Below, in pieces: positions 26,670 to 34,753 of a stretch of DNA of 64,000 nt. Made by a program: the position numbers and the translations under genes. The DNA comes from an uncultured Lactobacillus sp. GTDB taxonomy: Bacteria > Bacillota > Bacilli > Lactobacillales > Lactobacillaceae. The stretch spans positions 62,001 through 126,000 of the forward strand of contig NZ_CARBVX010000003.1 of the NCBI RefSeq assembly GCF_948948975.1, in the 5' to 3' direction. The notes beneath the pieces are model-generated. The model worked only from the letters and a program-made list of their open reading frames with translations, made no database searches and was not told the DNA's origin. How positions within the stretch are numbered: the first letter of the stretch is position 1; each line of letters begins with the position of its first letter.

Positions 26670-29630
26670 TTAATCATTCTTTTTCTTACGGTTAATACCA
26701 AGATAGCTAACTAAGCTAGCCCCTGCAACTGCTAAGCCAGAAAGAGCTGCAATTAGCTCATTCTTTGCACCAGTTTGTGGCAATTTATTAGTAGTTACAT
26801 CACCAGTTACAGCAACTATATGGGCTTTATCAGTGTTAACCCAACGATTTGCACTAACTTTGTAGTAAGTAGTACCGTTAACTGTCTTTTCTCCAAAGGG
26901 CTTAACTGGAGTATTTGAACCGGTTAAGACAACTGATACCGCTGAACTATCACTATTTTCAACAATCTTAACAGTAGATGATTTTTCTTCAGACTTATTG
27001 TTAGTCTTAAGATCTACCTTAGCATTTTCTTTTACAGTATCAGTATCCTTTACATCTGACTGAGTAGCAGTTGTAGTAGTTTCAGATGAATTAGTTGTTG
27101 AGGCTTCACTATGTGAATCCGGCTTATCCGTTGGCTTTACAGTGTTACCTTCATCAGTTTTATCTGAAGGTTTTACAACATGACTAGTGTCAGGCTTGTT
27201 GGTTGGGGTTACAGGATTTTCAGCATTAGAATTTTCTTTATGACTGTTTTCAGTTTCTTTCTTATTAAATGCATCTAACCTTGCCTTAGCAGCTTCAAGC
27301 TTACTTTGTTCAGCACCTAATTCTGCTTCCGCCTTCTTAAGTTCTTCTGATGCGTTTGTAACTTGTGCATCAGCTTTCGCTTTAGATTCCTTCAAAGTAT
27401 CTAAGATTAATTGTTGAGCTTTAACGGCCTTATTAGCAACAGTTACGTCATCGTTTGCCTTATTCAAAGCTGTTTGAGCAGCAGAAAGATTTGATTGTGA
27501 ATTTTCTAAATTGTTCAAAGTTTGATTCAATGAATCCAAAGCAGCTTGGGCACTCTTTAAATTATTATCTTTAACTTGAACATTATTTTGTGCTGCATCT
27601 ACCTTGGCTTGACTTGCTTTAACAGTAGCAGTAGCTTCAGATAGAATATTTTGTGCTTGAGCTACAGCTTCTGCTGCTTTAGCTTGGGCAGCTTTAGCAT
27701 CATCCAAAGCCTTTGCTTTTGTACCAACTTTAGCTTGAACATCTGCTAAGTTTTGATTTGCTCGATCTAATTGTTTTTGTTCAAATTCCAGATTTTCTTG
27801 GCCCTTAGCAAGAGCAGCTTGCGTATCAGAAATTGCCTTATTGATCTTAGCAGAACCATTGTTTAATTCTGCTAGGTTAGCTTGTAAACTCTGAACGTTA
27901 TTTTGTGCTGATTTAACTGCATTTTGTGCTGCAACTAGGTTTTGATTTGCAGTTGCTACGTTAGCTTTAAGATTTTTAATATTATTATCTTGGGTAACAT
28001 TTTGAACATATGAATGAACTAAGTTTTGGTAATCAGAAAAGGCCATCCCATTAGCATTTTCATCAAACTCTATTTCATCCATACTAGTAGCTCCAGACAT
28101 AAATGGTGCAAGCGGATAATTATTTGTAGCCAATCCAACAAAATTAGCGTTTGGTTTAATCATAGAGGTATAGTGACCAATAGTTCCTAAATCAGGAATT
28201 TCATCCCAGTAATTTAGGTTTCTATAATATTCTTGTTCAGTTAATGGATTCTTTTCAAAACTATATTGAGCTGCTTCAGGGTGTTGCTTAATGTATTTAT
28301 CAATAATCCCCTTTTCACTCATCCACATGTCTACAGGATCGTAATAGTCTGTACCAAATGCAATATCTTCTTCAGTTTCATAAAACGGACCATATTTTCC
28401 TTGAAGTAAAGCTGGGTGGTTAAGTTCACGAGTATATCCTTCAAAGTCAGAGCTAAGCATTGCAATTGCAACAGCAGTCAATGAAATTGATGGGTGACTC
28501 AAACCATACTTATCACGATAAGTCATCCATTCTTGATAGTATTCCAGAGCCTTTTCTACGTTAGCTAAAGATGTTGAGTCGTTTTCCTGGCCTAATTTAA
28601 CAGCTTTCTTAGCCCATTCTACAGTAATATCCTGGTAAGCATTTGGTTGACCAGTGATGATGTTATATGCCGTTTGAGCATCTTCTCTTAAACTTTCAGA
28701 ATTATCTTTATTATCAGCAATTGCCTTAAAGAAACCAGCTGCTCCGCTTGCTTGATCTTGAGCAACTTGATCTTGTAAGTCTTTCAAAGCTTGTTGTGCA
28801 TCAGCCAGCGCCTTTTGTTTAGCATTAACATTGTTTTGAGCATCTACTACAGCCTTGTTTGCCACTGCAAGATTATTATTAACAGTTGCTATCTTTTGAT
28901 TATTTTCAGCTAAAGCAGCTTGATTCTTAGACAAAACTGATTCGTTATCCGCATTTGTCTTCTTAATATCATTTAATGCGTTTTGAACTTTTTGAACATT
29001 TTGTTTTGCTTCATCTAGTCCACTATTCTTAACGGCAGCTTCAGCGTTAGCAACATTATTATCAGCGGTTTTCTTTGCAGCTTCTTTACTGTTAACTAAA
29101 TTTTGGGCATCAGCTTGTTTTTGTTTAGCAGTCGCTAATTGACTTTGTGCTGTATTTAAATCTGCATTTGCATCACTGACATTTTGCTTAGCAGCTTTAA
29201 TTGCATCTTGCTGTGCAGCAATATTCTTTTGGGTCTTTTGAATATTTTCTGAAGTTGCTTGCTTTGCTACTTCGCTTGCACTAGTTAACTTATCTTGCGC
29301 TTGTTTTGCAGCAGCTTGTTTATCAGAAAGATTCTTTTGGCTATCATTTACCTTAGCTTGTTGAGCATCACAGGCATCATTTGGTGCTTTTGCCTGAGCT
29401 TGTGCATCAGCTAGTTCGTTCTTCTTACTATCTACACTTGCTTGGGCATTATTAACTGAATTTTGTGCTTGATTAACAGCATCTTGTAATTTTTCTTTAT
29501 CTGATTTTGCTACAACGACAGTGTTATTTTTATCACTTGTAGCAGCTTGAACTTTCCTATTATTAGTACTTGCTAAAAGAGTAGCTGTTAATGCTGCAAC
29601 AGCCAAACTTGTATATTTCAATTCTTTCAT
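26670..29630 (-). CDS. LPXTG-anchored coiled-coil surface protein with a SEC10/PgrA-type domain
   Basis: A 986-residue wall protein. The signal peptide (about 1-29) is followed by a long Ala/Gln/Asn/Lys heptad-rich coiled coil (about 45-290). A globular domain (about 300-555) contains TAVAIAMLSSDFEGYTRELN, GKYGPFYETEEDIAFGTDYY and IGHYTSMI, like the SEC10/PgrA surface-exclusion family. A second coiled coil follows (about 555-775), then a Pro/Thr/Lys stalk, a SLAP-like module (YYKVSANRWVNTDKAHIV) and a sortase signal LPQTG with helix and RKKKND tail. ATG 29630 follows GGAGG. It is probably an adhesion or aggregation factor. Confidence 0.92.
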   Translation of the reverse strand: MKELKYTSLAVAALTATLLASTNNRKVQAATSDKNNTVVVAKSDKEKLQDAVNQAQNSVNNAQASVDSKKNELADAQAQAKAPNDACDAQQAKVNDSQKNLSDKQAAAKQAQDKLTSASEVAKQATSENIQKTQKNIAAQQDAIKAAKQNVSDANADLNTAQSQLATAKQKQADAQNLVNSKEAAKKTADNNVANAEAAVKNSGLDEAKQNVQKVQNALNDIKKTNADNESVLSKNQAALAENNQKIATVNNNLAVANKAVVDAQNNVNAKQKALADAQQALKDLQDQVAQDQASGAAGFFKAIADNKDNSESLREDAQTAYNIITGQPNAYQDITVEWAKKAVKLGQENDSTSLANVEKALEYYQEWMTYRDKYGLSHPSISLTAVAIAMLSSDFEGYTRELNHPALLQGKYGPFYETEEDIAFGTDYYDPVDMWMSEKGIIDKYIKQHPEAAQYSFEKNPLTEQEYYRNLNYWDEIPDLGTIGHYTSMIKPNANFVGLATNNYPLAPFMSGATSMDEIEFDENANGMAFSDYQNLVHSYVQNVTQDNNIKNLKANVATANQNLVAAQNAVKSAQNNVQSLQANLAELNNGSAKINKAISDTQAALAKGQENLEFEQKQLDRANQNLADVQAKVGTKAKALDDAKAAQAKAAEAVAQAQNILSEATATVKASQAKVDAAQNNVQVKDNNLKSAQAALDSLNQTLNNLENSQSNLSAAQTALNKANDDVTVANKAVKAQQLILDTLKESKAKADAQVTNASEELKKAEAELGAEQSKLEAAKARLDAFNKKETENSHKENSNAENPVTPTNKPDTSHVVKPSDKTDEGNTVKPTDKPDSHSEASTTNSSETTTTATQSDVKDTDTVKENAKVDLKTNNKSEEKSSTVKIVENSDSSAVSVVLTGSNTPVKPFGEKTVNGTTYYKVSANRWVNTDKAHIVAVTGDVTTNKLPQTGAKNELIAALSGLAVAGASLVSYLGINRKKKND

Positions 29631-29718
29631 TGTTTTCCTCCAAATTAACAATTCCTTTTTTATTTTATTGCGTTAAGTATGTTTTTTCAAGGTTGGACCT
29701 AGGTTCATCTATACAAAA

Positions 29719-29744
29719 AACAAGGCCACTTCTGACCTTGTTTT
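29719..29744 (-). terminator. Terminator after lacD
   Basis: On the minus strand AACAAGG pairs with CCTTGTT around a 10-12 nt loop, then TTTTTTG. Confidence 0.8.
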
Positions 29745-29763
29745 CATTTAAATAATTCAGCTA

Positions 29764-30759
29764 TTATTCTTCGATTTCTAACTTATCTTCCCATGATTTT
29801 GCACTTTTAAGTGCATCATTTAAGTTCTCGATATTTTTCTTTCCTTCAGTTGAAAGCCATTCTCTACCTTGCTTTTCTCCTTCAGCAGCAAATGGCTTAA
29901 TTGCTGGCTTCCACGTTGCACGTCCGCAAAGAACACCATTAAAGTCAGCACCAGCTTCTTCAGCCATCTTAATCTCTGCAATGAACTCTTCTGAAGTTAC
30001 ACCAGCTGATAAAAAGATATATGGTAAATCGGTTAAATCGGATTGTTTCTTCAATAACTTCTTTGCTTCTTCTTGAGTATAAACAACATTGTTGTCGCCA
30101 TTATAGCCTTCTACAAACTTAATATTAAATGGCATCTCAACTTTAAGAACTGTTACATCATATTGAGGCTTAGAAAATTCTTCCATAGTTTTGAAGACTT
30201 TTTCAGGCTTTACCTTTGCATACTCTTCGCCTTTAGCATCATCAACTTTCCCATCATAAGTTAATAATTCAAGGAAAAATGGTAATCCATTTGCTTTAGT
30301 TTCAGCTCCTACTCTTTCAACAAAAGCTTTCTTCTTGTCATTAATTTTATCACTTTCATCTGGATCATAGTAAAGTAAGAACTTAACTGCATCTGCACCA
30401 TCATTTTTAATTCTCAGTGCTGATTGATTATCAATTAAATCACACATTCTACCTGGCTCAGTAGTGTCATAACCAGTTTTTTCATAAGATAATAATAAAC
30501 CACAATTCTTATCTCTAACCTTAGTTGCTGGAAGACCATATTCTGGATCTGTCAAGATGGCAGAAGCGTATGGCGTCAACTCGCCAGAAACAGCCTCCTT
30601 AAAATCAACAATTGTTGTTTCATCAGCAGGCTTATTTGCTGCCTCTGCTAACATTCGTTTTAATGATCCTCTTTGGTCAATTGCTAATGCGCTGATTACG
30701 CCAGCCTCATTAGATAAATTATCCATATGTTTTGCAACTGCAGGTGAAATCTTTCTCAT
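29764..30759 (-). CDS. lacD: Tagatose-1,6-bisphosphate aldolase
   Basis: A 331-residue class I aldolase cleaving tagatose-1,6-bisP (and usually related ketohexose bisphosphates) to DHAP and glyceraldehyde-3-P. SALAIDQRGSLKRML near the N-terminus, DAVKFLLYYDP (with the probable Schiff-base Lys) and LSAGVTSEEF are characteristic of LacD. ATG 30759 is chosen because AAAGGAGA is correctly spaced; the frame extends back to 30777. A TATAAT lies at 30793-30798 and a cre site just upstream. With the LacC-like kinase 4 kb away it completes the lower tagatose-6-P pathway. Confidence 0.95.
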   Translation of the reverse strand: MRKISPAVAKHMDNLSNEAGVISALAIDQRGSLKRMLAEAANKPADETTIVDFKEAVSGELTPYASAILTDPEYGLPATKVRDKNCGLLLSYEKTGYDTTEPGRMCDLIDNQSALRIKNDGADAVKFLLYYDPDESDKINDKKKAFVERVGAETKANGLPFFLELLTYDGKVDDAKGEEYAKVKPEKVFKTMEEFSKPQYDVTVLKVEMPFNIKFVEGYNGDNNVVYTQEEAKKLLKKQSDLTDLPYIFLSAGVTSEEFIAEIKMAEEAGADFNGVLCGRATWKPAIKPFAAEGEKQGREWLSTEGKKNIENLNDALKSAKSWEDKLEIEE

Positions 30760-30792
30760 CGTGTATCTCCTTTTCATTTACCGCACATTTAT

Positions 30793-30798
30793 ATTATA
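30793..30798 (-). promoter_or_regulatory. -10 element of lacD
   Basis: TATAAT on the minus strand, 33 bp before the start codon. The region 17 bp further upstream (TTCTTT) is a weak -35 and abuts the cre site. Confidence 0.55.
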
Positions 30799-30820
30799 AG
30801 ATTGCGCTTTCATAAAAAGA

Positions 30821-30834
30821 AGAGATCGCTTTCA
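30821..30834. promoter_or_regulatory. cre site before lacD
   Basis: On the minus strand TGAAAGCGATCTCT matches 13 of 14 cre positions. It touches the -35 region of lacD. A weaker half-like copy (ATGAAAGCGCAAT) lies at about 30801-30814. Confidence 0.65.
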
Positions 30835-30877
30835 TTCTGTAAAGCTTTTCACTTAATAAGAAAAATCATGTAAAAAT

Positions 30878-32104
30878 TTACCTAAATATTTTCAGCTGTC
30901 CTTTTAATCTCGTATGAAGGGGAACAATAATGGCTAACATCATAAAAATACCAAATGCGGCAACAATAAAGAAATTGATATAGCCAAACTTATCAATAAC
31001 TAAGCCTCCAAATAAAGGGCCAAATGCCCTCCCAACAGCCGACGTTGAAATTGTTAAGCCTTGATATTTACCTTTACTATCGCTAGGTGACAAGTCATTT
31101 ACATATGCGGGCATCGCCGGCATTGCTGTTGATTCACCAAGCGTTAAAGTAACCATTGAAAATACAAAGTGAGCATAGTCTTTTGCAAAGATTAAGGTTA
31201 CAAAAGAAATAGCAAACATAGTAACTCCAAATACTACTTGATGAAACAAGTTCTTAAATGTGTTAGGAAAACGACTTAAAAATGCTTGAACAATCACAAT
31301 AATGCTGGCATTAATCGTCCACAGTAAACTATATAAATGAAAAGGAATTCCCAAAGAAACCATGTAAACTGAAAGGTTAGATTCCCAGTTCATATACATC
31401 AACCAAATTACAGCTAAGGTAGCGAAAAAGCCAATAGTCAGCTTTAGATTGGCAGCAGGCATCGGAGTTGCCTTATTTTTACTATCTTTATTTTGTTGCG
31501 CTTTTCTTTCTAAATGAAACTTAATAATTGGTCGATAATTAATAACTGCATTTATACTTACAATCACAAAAAGACTTGCTGCAATTACAAATAACATTGT
31601 AACTGAATAATCATAGATATAACCTACAATGAGTGTCCCTAATACCACACCAAGATTTTGTGCAAAATAAATTGTATTGAAGACATATCGACCGGGCTTA
31701 GACTTAATGCTAGTCGCAATTGAATTAATTAATGCACCATTCCAGCCGCCCAGTAGACCAGTCAAAGTCATCCAAACCCAATAAATTGGCCAAGTATGAT
31801 TAACAGCCATCCCAAATAGTACTAAGGCATCTAAACCAGCGCCGGCGATAATTAAATAGTATGGATTGAAATGATCATATGCCCAGCCAGCAATAAATGA
31901 ACCAAGCATATTGGCCAAACAATTAAATAAAAGTACTATTCCAATCATAGCTAAAGAAACATGGAGTCTTTTATTCAAATAAACTGAAGTTAATGGCCAA
32001 ATAAAACTGGCTCCAATCCAGGTAAATAACTCACCTAAAAGAAGCCAATGTAACTTTATCTCATCATCGGGTTGAATATTTCCCTTATTATGCAACTCTC
32101 TCAC
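30878..32104 (-). CDS. Major facilitator superfamily transporter
   Basis: A 408-residue membrane protein with 12 predicted helices. Features include GSFIAGWAYDHFNPYYLI after helix 2, the usual MFS loop 2-3 position, and AVGRAFGPLFGGLVIDKFG in the C-terminal half, where such drug-efflux-like MFS proteins have their repeated motif. Substrate is unknown; multidrug or sugar efflux are both possible. The frame opens with GTG 32104, but TTG at 32095 is better spaced from AAGGGTGA, so the first three residues are uncertain. It is a single gene. Confidence 0.88.
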   Translation of the reverse strand: MRELHNKGNIQPDDEIKLHWLLLGELFTWIGASFIWPLTSVYLNKRLHVSLAMIGIVLLFNCLANMLGSFIAGWAYDHFNPYYLIIAGAGLDALVLFGMAVNHTWPIYWVWMTLTGLLGGWNGALINSIATSIKSKPGRYVFNTIYFAQNLGVVLGTLIVGYIYDYSVTMLFVIAASLFVIVSINAVINYRPIIKFHLERKAQQNKDSKNKATPMPAANLKLTIGFFATLAVIWLMYMNWESNLSVYMVSLGIPFHLYSLLWTINASIIVIVQAFLSRFPNTFKNLFHQVVFGVTMFAISFVTLIFAKDYAHFVFSMVTLTLGESTAMPAMPAYVNDLSPSDSKGKYQGLTISTSAVGRAFGPLFGGLVIDKFGYINFFIVAAFGIFMMLAIIVPLHTRLKGQLKIFR

Positions 32105-32164
32105 CCTTTTCTTCTATATTCTTACATTCAGTCTAGCAATTAATAAACATTTTTGCACGAGCGT

Positions 32165-32194
32165 AAAAAAGACTCCGCCCAAAGGTAGAGTCTT
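32165..32194 (-). terminator. Terminator after the DUF438 gene
   Basis: On the minus strand AAGACTC pairs with GAGTCTT and is followed by TTTT. Confidence 0.8.
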
Positions 32195-32198
32195 CTAA

Positions 32199-33395
32199 TT
32201 ATTTCTTTTCATTCTTCCAATTTCTAATATCAGTAACATCTTGGGCAACCTCTAAACAGCCCAAATATTTATTATCTTTTCTCACAGCAAAATACTGTAA
32301 GTATAAGTATCGTCCCATATGTCTTGGCTTAAACCAAAACTCATACTTATCTTTTTTCCCTTGGTGAAAATCGTCAAAAATCTTTTTAACTCGTGGTACG
32401 CTCTCAGGTAAATGACAAGAATAAACACTATTGCCAATCGCATTTTTAGAATGAGGGAAAATATTGGCGCCTCCGCCAAAATAAGCTACTTTATCATTTT
32501 CATCAATAAAAGTTAATGCAAAAGGCAATAAGTCTAAAATTGCAGATAATTGTTCTAAATTCAAGCTCCCTTCTGCGAAATTTAGTGCTAAGCTACTTAA
32601 TTTATCGATAGAAAGTGCCCCATCATTTTTAGGCTTTTCCTTAGGTTTCCAATTCATTGGTTTTTGAATCAAGGTATAGCCAATCTGTTCTTCTTCATTT
32701 TTGACATTGCCCCAGTCTTCTTCACTGGCAACTTCATCAATCATTGGCAACATGATTTCTTCTTCCTTAAAAATCATCTCAAGCACTTCATGTGCTGTCT
32801 CTTTTATTGCCTTAGACACTTCAACTTTATTAATATCTTTTTGACTAATAAGTAAATTAGCTTGACCAATAAGTTTTCGGATTTTATCATCAACGCCCCA
32901 CATAACTTTCGGTGGTGCAGTAATTCCATATTTAGTCATAATGGGAAACATTGAAGTTTCTTTACGAGCATAATGATAGTGAATTTTGGCCAGGTCTTTT
33001 AATTCCTGTCTTAGCTTTGAGAGTGCACCCTTATCTCCCTTTTCCCACTTAGCTAAGTCTGGCAATAACGCATCATTTACCAAGGACTTAAGGACAATAT
33101 TCTCTAGCTTGAAGGTATGAACCGGATGACCTGGTTTTTCAAACTCAGAATTCTCCTTATTTTCCTTAATATTACCCTTAAAAACATCAGCGTGAACATT
33201 GCACAAATATTGGATCTTTCTTGGATCAAGGCCCTGAGCAATTAATTCTCTTTCTGCTGCAGTGATTTCAGCCACGTCAACTTGATCAAAGGCAGCTTGA
33301 AACATTTTCTTTGCTTCTTCAAGCTCTCCACCGTCTTGAATAAAATTTAAAATTTTTAAAATAGCTTGTTGTCGTTCCTTATCTAGTTCTTTCAT
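32199..33395 (-). CDS. DUF438 / hemerythrin-like / PAS multidomain protein
   Basis: A 398-residue cytoplasmic protein. An N-terminal DUF438 segment (about 1-80) contains LIAQGLDPRKIQYLCNVH. A hemerythrin (HHE)-type helical bundle (about 85-235) follows, with candidate iron ligands in GHPVHTF, KIHYHYARKETSMFP and ETAHEVLEMIFKEEE. A PAS domain (about 265-385) ends in GCLEVAQDVTDI. The family is linked in other bacteria with iron, oxygen or nitric-oxide sensing, but its function is not settled. Its start overlaps the stop of the DUF59 gene by one base (TAATG), so the two are translationally coupled. Confidence 0.9.
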   Translation of the reverse strand: MKELDKERQQAILKILNFIQDGGELEEAKKMFQAAFDQVDVAEITAAERELIAQGLDPRKIQYLCNVHADVFKGNIKENKENSEFEKPGHPVHTFKLENIVLKSLVNDALLPDLAKWEKGDKGALSKLRQELKDLAKIHYHYARKETSMFPIMTKYGITAPPKVMWGVDDKIRKLIGQANLLISQKDINKVEVSKAIKETAHEVLEMIFKEEEIMLPMIDEVASEEDWGNVKNEEEQIGYTLIQKPMNWKPKEKPKNDGALSIDKLSSLALNFAEGSLNLEQLSAILDLLPFALTFIDENDKVAYFGGGANIFPHSKNAIGNSVYSCHLPESVPRVKKIFDDFHQGKKDKYEFWFKPRHMGRYLYLQYFAVRKDNKYLGCLEVAQDVTDIRNWKNEKK

Positions 33396-33985
33396 TAATC
33401 AATCACCTTGTAGCCTTTATCCTCGAACGCCTGCTTTATATTATCTAAATCAATTTTCATAGCTTGTGCACCAAGCGGAATCGTCATTACTCTTCCTACG
33501 GTAGCCAACAAACCTGGGATTTTAATTCTAGTAAAGCCGCAATCATACATAATTTGAATAAAATCTGGATATTCTTCAGCCAGCTTCTTTATTGGAACAG
33601 AAAAATCAATTATCTTCTCTTTTTGCTCTGTCTCTTCAATTTCATTTTCTTGGTCAAGTGCTTGCTCATTATCAAGCATCCCCAATTGTTTTTTAGCAGC
33701 TACTGTCATGCGTTCTGGATTCCAAACTGGATACCAAACCAACTTTATATCACAAGTGTTTATTTCCGGCACAGATAAAACTGCTTTTTCAATTGCGTTT
33801 TGTAGATATGTAGATAAGGGACAACCCACAATAGTTAAGGTCATCTTGATTGTTGCATGATCTCCTTCAATATCGATTCCATAAATCAAGCCTAGATTGA
33901 CTACGTCAATCAATAACTCTGGATCTTCGACACTTTGAAGAGCAGTCATAATTTTATCTACTAATTTCAAATTCTTTTCTTGCAT
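33395..33985 (-). CDS. DUF59 (MIP18-like) and DUF1858 fusion protein
   Basis: A 196-residue protein. The N-terminal DUF59 domain (about 8-100) has VEDPELLIDVVNLGLIYGI and TIVGCPLSTYLQNAI with the conserved Cys, the pattern of Fe-S assembly (SufT/PaaD-type) proteins. The C-terminal DUF1858 domain (about 125-196) contains YPDFIQIMYDCGFTRI with a conserved Cys. AGGTGA precedes the ATG. It is translationally coupled to the DUF438 gene and lies just behind nrdDG, whose activase needs an Fe-S cluster. An Fe-S or metal-handling role is likely by inference. Confidence 0.88.
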   Translation of the reverse strand: MQEKNLKLVDKIMTALQSVEDPELLIDVVNLGLIYGIDIEGDHATIKMTLTIVGCPLSTYLQNAIEKAVLSVPEINTCDIKLVWYPVWNPERMTVAAKKQLGMLDNEQALDQENEIEETEQKEKIIDFSVPIKKLAEEYPDFIQIMYDCGFTRIKIPGLLATVGRVMTIPLGAQAMKIDLDNIKQAFEDKGYKVID

Positions 33986-33994
33986 CTTTTCACC

Positions 33995-34030
33995 TAAAAA
34001 AATAAGAGAAACTCTCTTGTTTCCCTTATT
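33995..34030 (-). terminator. Terminator after nrdG
   Basis: On the minus strand AATAAGGGAAAC pairs with GTTTCTCTTATT, followed by TTTTTTT. It separates nrdDG from the DUF59/DUF438 pair. Confidence 0.85.
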
Positions 34031-34039
34031 CTATCAAAT

Positions 34040-34753
34040 TTATCTAACTAGTTTATCCCAAATAACAACCTTATTAGCCTTAATTGATTTTTGAACATCA
34101 ATAATTCGCTGGTTACTTGAACCACGAAATTGTAGTGTTAGATCTTTCAAATCATCCATGAAACGTCCATCAACTAAAATATCAATCTTTGAAAGCATTT
34201 CTTTCTTATCGGGCGTTTCTTTTTGAAGTTCATCCCAAGTATAGCCTGACCAAGACCAAATATCTTTACTATGTCCAAATTCTTTTCGTACCCGGTTAAT
34301 TAATTTCAAGCACACCCAAGTATTTAAAAAGGGCTCGCCGCCTAATAAAGTTAAGCCCTGCACATAGGATTGAGACATATCTTCAATAATTTTATCCTCT
34401 AATTCTTGTGTATAAGGACGTCCATAATTAAAATTCTGGGCTGCTAAATTATAACAACCGGGACAGTCAAATAAGCATCCACTCACATATAAGCTGCATC
34501 TAACTCCTTCACCATCAACAAAATTAAATGGCTTATAGTCAGCAATTTTATGCTTAGAGTATTCTTCTGACTTCCATTCTTGTGGCTTAGGATTTTTCGG
34601 TTTTCTATGTTGTTGTTTTAACTTTTTGGCATGTTCAACTTGTGGTTTGTATTGATTAGAATCAACAAAGATTGTATCTCCACCAACATTAACCTTAATT
34701 AGATTTCCTCGAACATCAGGACCTTCTTGATTATTTTTATCCTTCTCTGGCAT
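34040..34753 (-). CDS. nrdG: Anaerobic ribonucleotide reductase activating protein
   Basis: A 237-residue radical-SAM activase. The 4Fe-4S motif CLFDCPGC (CX3CX2C) lies near residue 93, followed by GLTLLGGEPF as expected for NrdG. It installs the glycyl radical on NrdD using S-adenosylmethionine. It carries about 70 extra N-terminal residues, basic and hydrophilic, before the family start at FNFVDGEGVRCSLYVSGC; short NrdG proteins have ~155 residues. Its ATG overlaps the nrdD stop by one base (TGATG), so the two are made together. Confidence 0.95.
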   Translation of the reverse strand: MPEKDKNNQEGPDVRGNLIKVNVGGDTIFVDSNQYKPQVEHAKKLKQQHRKPKNPKPQEWKSEEYSKHKIADYKPFNFVDGEGVRCSLYVSGCLFDCPGCYNLAAQNFNYGRPYTQELEDKIIEDMSQSYVQGLTLLGGEPFLNTWVCLKLINRVRKEFGHSKDIWSWSGYTWDELQKETPDKKEMLSKIDILVDGRFMDDLKDLTLQFRGSSNQRIIDVQKSIKANKVVIWDKLVR

